Made by a program: the position numbers and the translations under genes | Part shown: positions 18,635 to 28,494 of the stretch, one piece after another | How the letters are laid out: each line of letters starts with the position of its first letter | How positions within the stretch are numbered: position 1 is the first letter of the stretch | Notes under the pieces: model-generated | Told to the model about the DNA's origin: nothing | What the model saw: the letters and a program-made list of their open reading frames with translations, nothing else | The model's database searches: none | Origin: Bradyrhizobium diazoefficiens | Lineage (GTDB): Bacteria; Pseudomonadota; Alphaproteobacteria; Rhizobiales; Xanthobacteraceae | DNA: 64,000 nucleotides | Assembly (NCBI RefSeq): GCF_018131015.1 | Contig: NZ_JAFCJJ010000009.1 | Location: forward strand, 124,001-188,000 | Direction of reading: 5' to 3'

Positions 18635-18660
18635 GGAACGTCGTGCGCCTGCAGCGCGTT
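18635..18660 (+). promoter_or_regulatory. EcfG-type (general stress response) promoter
   Basis: GGAAC (18635-18639), 17 bases, CGTT (18657-18660): a full match to the EcfG consensus. Transcription would start near 18668, giving a leader of about 27 bases with GGAG at 18682 before the ATG at 18695. It is correctly oriented and spaced for the small gene downstream, and is the second such match within 2 kb. Confidence 0.6.
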
Positions 18661-18694
18661 GGCCCCCGTGAAGGCAACGACGGAGCCGCAGCCG

Positions 18695-18886
18695 ATGACG
18701 AAACCGCTGACGACGACGGTGCAGCCTGTTCCCGACGAGAACCGGAGCCACAAGGGCGCCGGCAGCGCCCCTTCCGTCCCCGTCGATACCACCAAGGGCC
18801 ATCGCAATGACGAGAAGCAGAACATCCGCGAGCAGGCCGCGCACGGCAACCTCACACAGAACACCAGCAACAGGCGCATGGGCTGA
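18695..18886 (+). CDS. small hydrophilic, probably disordered stress protein
   Basis: A 63-residue hydrophilic protein rich in Asn, Gln, Lys, Gly and Thr (…NRSHKGAGS…DTTKGHRNDEKQNIREQAAHGN…QNTSNRR). The pattern KGH.N..EQ...N..QNT.N resembles small rhizobial proteins of unknown function that I recall with hydrophilin-like composition. ATG 18695 is chosen because it has GGAG 9 bases upstream and lies at a normal distance from the EcfG-type promoter; GTG 18668 would coincide with the predicted transcription start. Likely a general stress gene. Confidence 0.6.
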   Translation: MTKPLTTTVQPVPDENRSHKGAGSAPSVPVDTTKGHRNDEKQNIREQAAHGNLTQNTSNRRMG

Positions 18887-18937
18887 CATCTCAATGGCGC
18901 CTCAGGCGATCATCCGGGGGACTGAAGATAAGGAGAC

Positions 18938-19120
18938 ATGAACTTGGTCAGCCCCGGCAAATGGTACGATCCGATCTCCGAACGCTGGGTCGCGCCGCGC
19001 GAATTGCGCCTCGATGCGACCTCTCCCGAACCATGTGCGAACCACGTCGCGGAGCTTCAGCGCTCGCTAGAGGTTCAGCGCATCTGGCGCGCTCTGGTGG
19101 ATTGCTGCTCGCGCAACTGA
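18938..19120 (+). CDS. small orphan protein
   Basis: A 60-residue frame (MNLVSPGKWYDPISERWVAP…) with AAGGAGAC directly in front of the ATG (close spacing). The Trp/Arg pattern and C-terminal helix LQRSLEVQRIWRALVDCC look protein-like. It begins 51 bases after the preceding small gene and may share its EcfG-type transcript. No family recognised. Confidence 0.42.
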   Translation: MNLVSPGKWYDPISERWVAPRELRLDATSPEPCANHVAELQRSLEVQRIWRALVDCCSRN

Positions 19121-19514
19121 GGTTTTCCTTCGCCGGCAGCAAGGGCTCATCACATTTCGCGGGTGAAGCCCGATGATTATTTTCGAAATTGCATAGTTGA
19201 TCTGCGGGTCAGTATTTTTCGCTCCACGAAGCTGCCCAACTGATTCAGCTCTCGATCCCCAAGCACCCCCCACAGTTCTTCATCACGTCGGGTTGCTGCA
19301 ACAAGGTCTTGCGGCCTGTTCATCTGTCGTGAAAACGGCGCACACCATTTCGGGCACCCGACAAGGCGACAAGGCGCCTCCGCCGCGCCCTGTCACGTCG
19401 GCGTGAATTGCCGCCAAACTGACCGAAGTCGATTGTTGTGATACCTTGACGAAACGGCCGGCTCAGGGCCGATCTGGTGGACCACATGACTTTCAACCAG
19501 CACGGGACCAAGCC
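19121..19514. other. 394-base region without a gene, upstream of P460-like gene
   Basis: No open frame here looks coding. It should hold the promoter of the cytochrome P460-like gene at 19515. The stretch 19175-19225 is locally AT-rich (TATTTTTCG near 19211), unlike its surroundings. I see no clear hairpin terminator or recognisable -35/-10 pair. Confidence 0.4.
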
Positions 19515-20075
19515 ATGAAGAAAACACCAATTGCGGCTGTTGCGTTCGCTGCAATCGTCCCCACCGTGCTGGGCGGCATCGCCCTTGCGCAGCAGGACAA
19601 GTACGCCCTGAAAGTGCCGGGCGGGCTCGCCTTCTCCGAGTTCAGGGGATACGAAAGCTGGGAGGTCGTTGCCACCAGTCATAGCGCCAATCTGAAGCTG
19701 GTCGCCGTGATCCTCGCCAACCCGGAGATGATCGAGGCCTACAAGGCCGGTATCCCCGGCAACGGCAAGCCATTCCCCGACGGTGCGAAGATGGCGAAAA
19801 TTCATTGGACCCCCAAGATGAATGAGCACTTTCCGGACACGACGGTGCCCGGCACCCTCCATGACGTGGATTTCATGGTGAAGGACAGCAAGAGGTTCGC
19901 TGACAGCGGTGGTTGGGGGTGGGCCGTGTTCGACTATGACGCCGCGTCCGGTACGTTCGCGCCCGGTACGGAGGCCGGAAAGCCGCCACAGGGGCACGAC
20001 GCCAAATGCGGCTTCACGTGTCACACCAGGGTGCAGACCAAGGATTACGTTTTCACCGAGTACGGAAAAAGGTGA
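19515..20075 (+). CDS. cytochrome P460-family secreted heme protein
   Basis: A 186-residue protein with a Sec signal (about residues 1-25, cleavage after IALA). The P460 fold pattern is visible as GYESWEVVATSH, ILANPEMIEAYKAGIPGNGKPFPDGAKMAKIHW, DVDFMVKDSKRFADSGGWGWAVFDYD, and a C-terminal heme-binding segment KCGFTCHTRVQTKDYVFTEY. The heme motif reads C165-G-F-T-C169-H170, that is CX3CH rather than CXXCH. Family members are periplasmic c-type heme proteins that oxidise hydroxylamine or bind small nitrogen oxides; function here is inferred only from fold. It stands alone. Confidence 0.82.
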   Translation: MKKTPIAAVAFAAIVPTVLGGIALAQQDKYALKVPGGLAFSEFRGYESWEVVATSHSANLKLVAVILANPEMIEAYKAGIPGNGKPFPDGAKMAKIHWTPKMNEHFPDTTVPGTLHDVDFMVKDSKRFADSGGWGWAVFDYDAASGTFAPGTEAGKPPQGHDAKCGFTCHTRVQTKDYVFTEYGKR

Positions 20076-20315
20076 CCGCGCAGGGGATATCCTCGCGTGT
20101 CGACATGCGCCCTCGGAAATACAGCGACTTCGGCGGTCGTTCGGGACCTCAACCAGGCAGCGGAACGAAAAAAACACGGCGGCGCGGCGGAACGAACGCG
20201 CTGCAGGCCCGATTCAGGCCACATCTTCTGCGGATTTGCGGCTCATTGCCACCCAACTCTTTGACGAGAAAGGAGCAAGTAAAACGTTGCGTCATGCGTA
20301 ACCCGGGAGACCAGG

Positions 20316-21572
20316 ATGGGCAACCGATCCGCGAGATTCATCTCGACCCTCATCGCCAGCGTGATCGCCGGCGCCCCCTTCGCTGCCGTGTCGCAGGACG
20401 CACCGGGCTCCGCCAGCGCGGCGAATGCAGGCAGCGACTGCCTCGCCTCGCCGAAGGGCAGCGCGCCGCAGGGCCAGCACTGGTATTACCGGGTCGAGCG
20501 CGGAACCAAGCGGCAATGCTGGTACCTTCGCGCCGAAGCCAAGGACGGCGCAAAGACCGAGCAGACCGCACAGGCTGCACCCGAGACGCCGGCAGCGGCA
20601 GCGCCGCAGCCACGCTCGGTGCAGGACGCCCGCGCCGAGTACCTCGGGCCCCCGAGCCCGGCCGCCCCAGCGCCTTCGCCTGCGCAGGCCGCCGCGGCGG
20701 TACCGGCACCGCAGACTGCGAGCCCGGCCGCCGACGATAATGCAAGGCAACCCGCCGTCGCCAGCCGCTGGCCCGACGTCGCAATGGCAGCGGCAGCGCC
20801 CGCACAGCAGCCTGCGCCTGCGACCTCGGAGACACGGCCGAGCGCGCAAGCGACCGCATCCCCTGCCCCGGTGGCGCTCACTGCAGCCGTCGCCGACAAG
20901 CCGGCCGGCTCGCTGCAGATGCTGCTGCTCGTCGTCGGCGCCGCCCTGGCGCTGGCCGGTCTCATTGCCAGCGTCATCTACCGCTTCGCAGGCACCCGCA
21001 TGCGCCTCCAGGCCGCAGACCGCCGCAGCGTGAACTGGGACAGTCGGGAGCCCCAGCATCACGACGACAGCCGCGCGCCCTGGATCGACATGGCGCGCGC
21101 TGCCGCCTCGCGCGCGCCGCAGCCGGCCCCGATCGATTTCGATGCGTTGCGTCCGCAGTCGGCGCAACGCGCACGCGCCGCATTCGACAACGCGGTCGGT
21201 GCGATCGCAGCGCGGGCCTCCGCCGGCCACATCGCGGCCGCCAAAGTCGAGACGAAGCCAATCGAGGACATCGAGACAGCCGAAATCGCGGCTACAGACG
21301 TCGAGGCAGCAGAGCCCGACGAGGCCGGAATCGACACATTTTACGGGGAATTCGAGATTGAAACGTCAGCGCCGGAGGTCGCGGCAAATGATGGACACGA
21401 CGACGCAGGCGTTGAAATTGCCGAGGCCGACGAAGTCGACGTCGACGTCATCACCGCGATGCTGGAACGCCTGGCGCAGCAGGGTCCGCAGCTGACGCAG
21501 CCCGCTATTTCTCGAGCTGATTTCGCAACGCCCGCACAAAGCCCTCAAGACCGACTTGGCGTTCGCGCTTGA
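20316..21572 (+). CDS. Ala/Pro-rich membrane-anchored protein, unknown function
   Basis: A 418-residue protein. It has an N-terminal signal-like segment (about residues 8-26), a small Cys/aromatic region with WYYRVERGTKRQCWYLRAE (about 52-70), then a long Ala/Pro low-complexity stretch (about 80-190). One transmembrane helix (about 196-220, LLLVVGAALALAGLIASVIY) and an acidic C-terminal region rich in Glu, Asp and Ala follow. WYYR….RQCWYL recurs in Bradyrhizobium orphan proteins. Its last 68 bases overlap the 3' end of the convergent gmk gene. Confidence 0.72.
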   Translation: MGNRSARFISTLIASVIAGAPFAAVSQDAPGSASAANAGSDCLASPKGSAPQGQHWYYRVERGTKRQCWYLRAEAKDGAKTEQTAQAAPETPAAAAPQPRSVQDARAEYLGPPSPAAPAPSPAQAAAAVPAPQTASPAADDNARQPAVASRWPDVAMAAAAPAQQPAPATSETRPSAQATASPAPVALTAAVADKPAGSLQMLLLVVGAALALAGLIASVIYRFAGTRMRLQAADRRSVNWDSREPQHHDDSRAPWIDMARAAASRAPQPAPIDFDALRPQSAQRARAAFDNAVGAIAARASAGHIAAAKVETKPIEDIETAEIAATDVEAAEPDEAGIDTFYGEFEIETSAPEVAANDGHDDAGVEIAEADEVDVDVITAMLERLAQQGPQLTQPAISRADFATPAQSPQDRLGVRA

Positions 21573-22164
21573 GCTGCTCGGCGCGCAGGATCGAGCGCAC
21601 GGCCTCGAAGGCAATGCCGATATTGTCGTTGACGACGATGTAGTCGTAGGCGTCGAAATGGCTCATCTCGTCGCCGGCCTTCTTCATCCGGCCGCGGATG
21701 ACCTCGTCCGAATCCTGGGCGCGGGTATGCAGCCGCTGCTCGAGGGCCGCCACCGACGGCGGCAGGATGAAGACGCTGACGACGTCCTTGCCCGAGCGAT
21801 CGCGAAGCTGCTGGGTCCCCTGCCAGTCGATGTCGAACAGCACGTCCTTGCCCGAGGCCAGCGCCGTCTCGACCGGGCCGCGGGGTGTTCCGTAGCGATT
21901 GCCGAACACGTGCGCCCATTCCAGCAGCTCGCCCTTCTCGACCATGGTCGAGAAGCGATTCTGGTCGACGAAGAAATAGTCCCTGCCGTCGACCTCACCC
22001 GGCCGCGGCGGTCGCGTCGTGGCGGAAACCGACATTTGCAGGCCGGGCGTCTCCTTCATCAGCATGCGCGACAGCGTGGTTTTGCCCGCGCCCGACGGCG
22101 AGGACAGCACGAACATCAATCCGCGCCGCTCGACACCATCAGCTCCGTGACCGTCCGTCGTCAT
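21505..22164 (-). CDS. gmk: guanylate kinase
   Basis: A 219-residue GMP kinase (GMP + ATP to GDP + ADP). P-loop SPSGAGKTT at residues 22-30, GMP-binding TTRPPRPGEVDGRDYFFV (about 51-68), FDIDWQGTQQLR (about 112-123), and the Arg-rich lid. Starts 3 bases after the yicC stop, so the two are co-transcribed. Its 3' end is overlapped antisense by the gene at 20316-21572. Confidence 0.96.
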   Translation of the reverse strand: MTTDGHGADGVERRGLMFVLSSPSGAGKTTLSRMLMKETPGLQMSVSATTRPPRPGEVDGRDYFFVDQNRFSTMVEKGELLEWAHVFGNRYGTPRGPVETALASGKDVLFDIDWQGTQQLRDRSGKDVVSVFILPPSVAALEQRLHTRAQDSDEVIRGRMKKAGDEMSHFDAYDYIVVNDNIGIAFEAVRSILRAEQLKRERQVGLEGFVRALRNQLEK

Positions 22165-22167
22165 CGA

Positions 22168-23055
22168 TCACTCCAGATTCTGGACCTGCTCGCGGAACTG
22201 CTCGACCACGTTCTTCATGGCGAGCCCCGTGTTAGTGAGCTCGATGTCGTTCGACTTCGAGCAGCAGGTGTTGACCTCGCGGTGAAACTCCTGGGCCAGG
22301 AAGTCGAGCTTGCGGCCGACCGGGCCGCCCTTGCCGATCAGTTCGCGCGCCTGCGCGACATGGGAGGCGATGCGGTCGAGCTCCTCGCGGATGTCGGCCT
22401 TGGTCGCGATCAGGATCGCCTCCTGCATCAGGCGGTCGGCGTCGAAACGGTCGGAGGTGTCGAGCAGCGTGGCGATCTGCTCGGCGAGCCTTGCCTTGAT
22501 CGCCTCCGGCTTGCGGCCGGGCGATGCTTCCGCCCTTTTCGCGAGCTGCTCGATCTCGTCCACGCGCTGGGTCAGGATCCGGCCGAGCGAAGTGCCCTCG
22601 CGCTTGCGCATCTCGACGAGGTCGGCAAGCGCCCTGTCGAAAGCGTCGGCCGCAGCAGCGCGTGCGGCCTTGTCCTCCTCCTCGTCGCCCTCGGGCTCGG
22701 CGACCTCGACCACGCCCTTGATGGCGAGCAGGCCGTCGATGCTCGGCGCCACCGCGTCGACCTTGCCGGAAATCACCGCGGCGGCCTTGAGCACGGCGTT
22801 GAGCACGTCCTCATTGATGCGGACGGTGGCGGCCGCATTGGTGCGCTTGACGCTGAGATTGGCGTAGACCGTGCCGCGCGACAAAAGCTCGCCGGCGCGC
22901 TTCTTGGCGTGCGCCTCGAGCTCGTCGAACCCCTGCGGCAGCCGCACGCGCAGGTCAAAGCCCTTGGCGTTGACCGACTTCAATTCCCATTCGAACGTGT
23001 ACGGACCGCTCGCGCCGTGGCTGCGGGCAAAGCCGGTCATGGACGACAGCGCCAT
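22168..23055 (-). CDS. YicC family endoribonuclease-like protein
   Basis: A 295-residue YicC/YloC protein: N-terminal YicC domain (MALSSMTGFARS, WELKSVNAKGFDLRVRLP, residues 1-40) and C-terminal DUF1732 domain ending KNDIELTNTGLAMKNVVEQFREQVQNLE-like. E. coli YicC is reported to act in RNA decay as an endoribonuclease. ATG 23055 has GGAGAAAC upstream; the longer frame to 23445 runs into the mltG 3' end. It precedes gmk, as in many proteobacteria. Confidence 0.92.
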   Translation of the reverse strand: MALSSMTGFARSHGASGPYTFEWELKSVNAKGFDLRVRLPQGFDELEAHAKKRAGELLSRGTVYANLSVKRTNAAATVRINEDVLNAVLKAAAVISGKVDAVAPSIDGLLAIKGVVEVAEPEGDEEEDKAARAAAADAFDRALADLVEMRKREGTSLGRILTQRVDEIEQLAKRAEASPGRKPEAIKARLAEQIATLLDTSDRFDADRLMQEAILIATKADIREELDRIASHVAQARELIGKGGPVGRKLDFLAQEFHREVNTCCSKSNDIELTNTGLAMKNVVEQFREQVQNLE

Positions 23056-23170
23056 CAGGTCAGTTTCTCCGGAAACACGGGATTCGCGAGGCCATCGGGC
23101 CACGCGAATCTTAAGACTATTTTGCACGAAAGTGGAATCCGCAAAGTCCCGCAGCAGGTCTGCAACGAGG

Positions 23171-24454
23171 CTAGCGCTGCACCACCGGCGGCGTCGGCTG
23201 CACGGCACCCTGCCGGGCCGGCGCGGGAGTGGCGGGGCTGGCCGGGCGAGTTGCAGGCCCCTTCTTCTGCTGGTTGGGCCGCGCCGGCGTGGTCGCGGTC
23301 GGCGCGGTATCCGCGGCGGCTGGCGCGCCGGCCGGGGCCTGCGCGTCGTCGGCGGGCTCGACCGTGTCGTTCTGGATCTGCTTCTCCATCGCGCGGAGCT
23401 TTGCGACATTCTTCTGGTGCGCGTCGTAGGTCTCGGTGAAGGCATGCCCGCCGGTGCCGTCGGCGACGAAATAGAGGTCGCGGGTGCGGGCCGGGTTGGC
23501 GGCGGCCTCCAGCGAGGCGCGGCCGGGATTGGAGATCGGGCCCGGCGGCAGGCCCTCGATGACGTAGGTGTTGTAGGGCGAGGGCTGGGTGATCTCGCTG
23601 CGCTTGATCGGGCGCCCGAGCGTGCCCTTGCCGCCGACGAGGCCGTAGATGATGGTCGGGTCGGACTGCAGCTTGATCTTCTGCTTCAAGCGGTTGACGA
23701 ACACCGCGGCGACGCGGCTGCGCTCATCCGGCTTGCCGGTCTCCTTCTCGACGATCGAGGCGAGCGTCACCAACTGCTCCGGAGACTTGACCGGAAGGTC
23801 CTGGCTGCGGCGTTCCCAGATCTCGGCGAGCACGCGCTTGTGCGCCTGCTGCATGCGCTGGATCACCTGTTCGCGCGTCGTCCCGCGCGGAAACTTGTAC
23901 GTCTCCGGCAGCAGCGTGCCTTCGCGCGGCACTTCGCGAACACTGCCGGTGAAGATCTCGTTGTCGGAGAGCCGCGCCACGATCTGCTCGGAGGTCAGGC
24001 CTTCGGCGATCGTGACCGCATGCTGCACCACCTTGCCTTCGACGATGGTGGCGATGACGTCGCGCAAGGAGGCGTTCTTCTGGAACGCATATTCACCCGG
24101 CTTCAGGTCGGAGCTCGCCTTCAGGGCGGCGACGCTCGCGATGAACACCCACGGATTGACGTCAGTCACGCCTTCCCGGTTCAGGGTCTCGGCGATATCG
24201 CGCTTGCCGGCGCGCTGGGGAATGTTGACGATCTTGTCCTCGGCGAGCGGCCCCGGCGCCTCCAGCACCTGCCGGCCGTAGTAATAGACGGCGCCGGCGC
24301 CGATCATGGCGATCAGCAGCAGCGTGATGATGGCGTTGCCGACGACCACGAAGGGATTCCGCGCGCGCTCCGATCGCTTCGGCGGCGGCGGGACCTGCTC
24401 GGGCTCCAGCGCTGCCCGCGGACTCCGGGGCGAAATGGGCGGCCTTTCACTCAT
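23171..24454 (-). CDS. mltG: endolytic peptidoglycan transglycosylase MltG
   Basis: A 427-residue YceG-like protein that cleaves nascent glycan strands at the inner membrane. Cytoplasmic Pro-rich N-terminus, one transmembrane helix (about residues 38-58), LysM-like region (about 70-130), and catalytic YceG domain with the catalytic Glu in ASIVEKE and the family box QSDPTIIYG. The final 70 residues are a Pro/Ala/Thr-rich tail not usual in the family. It follows fabF on the same strand with 126 bases between, as in the rhizobial fab cluster. Confidence 0.93.
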   Translation of the reverse strand: MSERPPISPRSPRAALEPEQVPPPPKRSERARNPFVVVGNAIITLLLIAMIGAGAVYYYGRQVLEAPGPLAEDKIVNIPQRAGKRDIAETLNREGVTDVNPWVFIASVAALKASSDLKPGEYAFQKNASLRDVIATIVEGKVVQHAVTIAEGLTSEQIVARLSDNEIFTGSVREVPREGTLLPETYKFPRGTTREQVIQRMQQAHKRVLAEIWERRSQDLPVKSPEQLVTLASIVEKETGKPDERSRVAAVFVNRLKQKIKLQSDPTIIYGLVGGKGTLGRPIKRSEITQPSPYNTYVIEGLPPGPISNPGRASLEAAANPARTRDLYFVADGTGGHAFTETYDAHQKNVAKLRAMEKQIQNDTVEPADDAQAPAGAPAAADTAPTATTPARPNQQKKGPATRPASPATPAPARQGAVQPTPPVVQR

Positions 24455-24580
24455 CGAAACAACCTGAATCCTGCCGGTTCAATCGCGGCCAGGCAATCGC
24501 TTGCCGGGCCAAATGCACGCGCCCACTTCTATGACTATCGCCGAATACGGCAAAACGGTGGATTCGTCTCAAACGCAAAA

Positions 24581-25846
<1,266 letters not shown>

Positions 25847-25953
25847 ATCCGAAAACTCCGCATCGAAAGATTCACGGCCAATAACAAGAAACCGGCTGAC
25901 CGCTGCAAAGCGGCCCGTCCGGTTTCAATGTTGTCCCCGCGAAATGAAGAGCG

Positions 25954-26193
25954 TTAGCTCTTCGCGTTCTTCTCGAGAAACTTGGTGGCGTCGCCGACGG
26001 TGAGGATAGTCTCCGCGGCGTCATCCGGAATCTCGCAACCGAATTCTTCTTCGAACGCCATCACCAGCTCGACGGTGTCCAGACTGTCGGCGCCGAGGTC
26101 GTCGATGAAGCTCGCAGCGTCGACAACCTTCTCGGGTTCAACACCAAGGTGTTCGACCACGATCTTCTTAACCCGCTCGCCAATGTCACTCAT
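25954..26193 (-). CDS. acpP: acyl carrier protein
   Basis: A 79-residue ACP. Phosphopantetheine attachment Ser lies in [20 protein letters not shown], at about residue 37. Acidic throughout, as expected. Carries acyl chains for FabD, FabF, FabG and lipid A/phospholipid synthesis. It has its own 311-base upstream region, consistent with an independent strong promoter. Confidence 0.98.
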   Translation of the reverse strand: MSDIGERVKKIVVEHLGVEPEKVVDAASFIDDLGADSLDTVELVMAFEEEFGCEIPDDAAETILTVGDATKFLEKNAKS

Positions 26194-26504
26194 TGCTTAA
26201 CCTCGTGTTGTTCCCTGTAGACCCGACCCCCCGGGACGATACGAGCCGTCGTGGTCGTTGATGCCTTCGCTTACGAACTTTGATTTGGCCCCGTCTTAAC
26301 CGATGCAGGGCCCGGCGAACGACGGCCAAGGCACCGCATCGCCAATATACAGGGTTTCAAAAACCTGCAATGGCGTTCTTTGCCCATCCGTTGAGCGTCC
26401 GGTTATCACACTTCAACTGCCCTGACTACAAGCCTCAATTCGCTCCGAAAACGGCCGTTTGCCGCATCCCGCACCGCCCCCTTGCGGTGGGCGGAACGAG
26501 GGCG
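26194..26504. other. 311-base acpP / fabG intergenic region
   Basis: No gene seen. On the minus strand, TTGCAG (26370-26365) and TATATT (26349-26344) are 15 bases apart and could be an acpP promoter with a long leader; the spacing is short, so this is tentative. Near the fabG stop there is an imperfect GC-rich inverted repeat (26481-26501) and the palindrome AAACGGCCGTTT (26449-26460), which might end the fabG transcript. Confidence 0.35.
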
Positions 26505-27242
26505 TCAGACCATGGCCATGCCGCCGTTGACATGGATGGTCTGGCCGGTGACGTAGGCGGCTTCGTTCGAACTCAGGTAGACGGCAGCCGCCGCAATGTC
26601 CTCCGGCGTGCCCAGGCGGGCGGCCGGAACCTTGGTCAGAATCGTTTCGCGCTGCTTGTCGTTGAGCGCGTCCGTCATCGGCGTCTTGATGAAGCCGGGC
26701 GCGATGCAATTGGCGGTGACGCCGCGCTTGGCGTATTCGGCCCCCAGCGTCTTGATCATGCCGATCAGGCCGGCCTTCGAGGCGGTGTAATTGCCCTGTC
26801 CCGGATTGCCGGTGACGCCGACCACCGAGGTAATGGCGATGATGCGGCCGAAACGCTTGCGCATCATCAATTTGGTGGCGGCGCGCGCCAGGCGGAAGGT
26901 CGCGGTCAGGTTGACGTTGATGACCTCGTCCCAGTCCTCATCGCGGAGCTGCACGAAGAGATTGTCGCGGGTGATGCCGGCATTGGCGACGAGAATGTCG
27001 ACCTGCCCCATCGCCGCTTCCGCCGCCGGCACCAGAGCCTCGACCTCGTCGGCCTTGGAGAGGTTGCAGGGCAGCACGAAGGTGCGCTCGCCGAGCTTGC
27101 CGGCAAGCTCATCCAGCACGTCCTTCCGCGTGCCCGAAATTGCGACCGTGGCCCCTTGCGCGTGCAGGGCCTGCGCGATCGCACCGCCGATGCCGCCGGT
27201 CGCGCCGGTGACGAGCGCCTTTTTGCCAGTCAGATCGAACAT
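26505..27242 (-). CDS. fabG: 3-oxoacyl-ACP reductase
   Basis: A 245-residue short-chain reductase of the fatty-acid cycle (NADPH). Cofactor motif TGATGGIGGAIA (about residues 11-22), NAG motif LVANAGITRDN (about 85-95), catalytic Ser in ITSVVGVTGNPGQGN, and Tyr-x3-Lys in YTASKAG (about 151-157). ATG 27242 is chosen because the frame beyond it runs into a dispersed palindromic repeat. Downstream of fabD. Confidence 0.96.
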   Translation of the reverse strand: MFDLTGKKALVTGATGGIGGAIAQALHAQGATVAISGTRKDVLDELAGKLGERTFVLPCNLSKADEVEALVPAAEAAMGQVDILVANAGITRDNLFVQLRDEDWDEVINVNLTATFRLARAATKLMMRKRFGRIIAITSVVGVTGNPGQGNYTASKAGLIGMIKTLGAEYAKRGVTANCIAPGFIKTPMTDALNDKQRETILTKVPAARLGTPEDIAAAAVYLSSNEAAYVTGQTIHVNGGMAMV

Positions 27243-27260
27243 CGATGACAACTCCTTCAA

Positions 27261-27308
27261 AGCACGATCCGAAAAAATGTGCAGCGGTCTTCCGGAACAA
27301 TCGTGCGC
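27261..27308. repeat. diverged copy of dispersed palindromic repeat (family A)
   Basis: A 48-base element between fabD and fabG, colinear without gaps with the reverse complement of the element at 31463-31510. The outer arms AGCACGAT / ATCGTGC differ from the other copy at paired positions, so the base pairing is kept (T-A changed to C-G). It also carries a core with GTGCAGCGGT. The arrangement matches intergenic palindromes common in Bradyrhizobium. Confidence 0.7.
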
Positions 27309-27312
27309 AAAC

Positions 27313-28272
27313 TTAAGCCTGCTTCGCGGCGGCCAATGCATCCTTGGCGGCGGCAATATCGTTCGGCCCGCTGACCGCAACGCCGACGGCGCCGTCCGCA
27401 ATACGCTTGACGAGGCCGGTCAGCACCTTGCCGGCGCCGATCTCGAAGAAACGGGTCACGCCCTGCCCGGCCATGTAGGCAACCGACTCGCGCCAGCGCA
27501 CGGTGCCGGTGACCTGCTCGACCAGGCGGCGGCGAATCTCGTCGGGGTCGGTGATGGCGCTCGCCAGCACGTTCGACACCAGCGGCGCCACTGGTGCCTT
27601 GATCGTGACCTTCGCCAGCGCCTCCGCCATGGCGTCGGCTGCCGGCTGCATCAGCTTGCAATGGAACGGCGCGGACACCGGCAGCAGCATCGCGCGCTTG
27701 GCGCCCTTGCCCTTGGCGATCTCGACGGCGCGGTCGACCGCGGCCTTGTCGCCGGAGACAACCACCTGTCCGCCGCCGTTGTCGTTCGCGGCCTGGCAGA
27801 CCTGGCCCTGCGCCGCCTCGTTCGCAGCCTCGATGGCGGCCTCGTAGTCGAGGCCAAGCAGCGCGGCCATGGCGCCGGCACCGACCGGCACGGCTTTTTG
27901 CATTGCGAGACCGCGGGTGCGAAGCAGCCGCGCGGTATCGGAAATCGTCAGGCTGCCGGCCGCGGCCAGCGCCGAATATTCACCGAGCGAGTGACCGGCG
28001 ACGAAGGCCGCGTCCCGCCCGACGGAAAAACCGGCCTCCGCCTCCAGGACCCGCAGCGTGGCGACCGAGACCGCCATCAGCGCCGGCTGGGCGTTTTCGG
28101 TGAGCTGGAGGGTATCGGCCGGGCCGTCCCAGATGATGGAGGTCAGCTTTTCGCCAAGCGCGGCATCGACCTCGTCGAACACGGCGCGCGCGGCGGGAAA
28201 GGCGTCGGCCAGGGCCTTGCCCATGCCGACCGCCTGGGACCCCTGCCCCGGAAATGTGAATGCTGCGGTCAT
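27313..28272 (-). CDS. fabD: malonyl-CoA:ACP transacylase
   Basis: A 319-residue FabD that loads malonyl onto ACP. N-terminal FTFPGQGSQAVGMG (about residues 4-17), nucleophile Ser in GHSLGEYSALAAAG (about residue 94), Arg in RTRGLAMQ, and His in VSAPFHCKLM (about residue 202). First gene of the minus-strand fab run; 222 bases separate it from the desaturase gene. Confidence 0.96.
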   Translation of the reverse strand: MTAAFTFPGQGSQAVGMGKALADAFPAARAVFDEVDAALGEKLTSIIWDGPADTLQLTENAQPALMAVSVATLRVLEAEAGFSVGRDAAFVAGHSLGEYSALAAAGSLTISDTARLLRTRGLAMQKAVPVGAGAMAALLGLDYEAAIEAANEAAQGQVCQAANDNGGGQVVVSGDKAAVDRAVEIAKGKGAKRAMLLPVSAPFHCKLMQPAADAMAEALAKVTIKAPVAPLVSNVLASAITDPDEIRRRLVEQVTGTVRWRESVAYMAGQGVTRFFEIGAGKVLTGLVKRIADGAVGVAVSGPNDIAAAKDALAAAKQA

Positions 28273-28494
28273 CGGCGCTCCCTGGATCGCTCGAGCAGTC
28301 TTGTTCGAGAACCGGCAGGCCGACTACGGCCGGCGCGAGCCCAGGTTCCCGATCATGCTCCGAAGGGGGCCGTAGACAACGACCGGGGCTGCGCTGTCAA
28401 GCCGCGATAGCACGTTCGACGCCGACCGATCACAGCCGTCGGCCCCAAAAGCCGTCCGCCGGATTGCACGCTGTCGGGAACTTGGCCCGCCCAC

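Noticed and set aside
19198..19213. TTGATCTGCGGGTCAG near the P460-like gene as a FixK/Fnr box
   Set aside because: The half-sites are two bases too far apart (TTGA-N8-TCAG) and the second half is imperfect.
23056..23445. N-terminal extension of YicC into the mltG end
   Set aside because: The extra 130 residues are Arg/Pro/Ser-rich out-of-frame mltG sequence, while MALSSMTGFARS is the family start with its own ribosome binding site.
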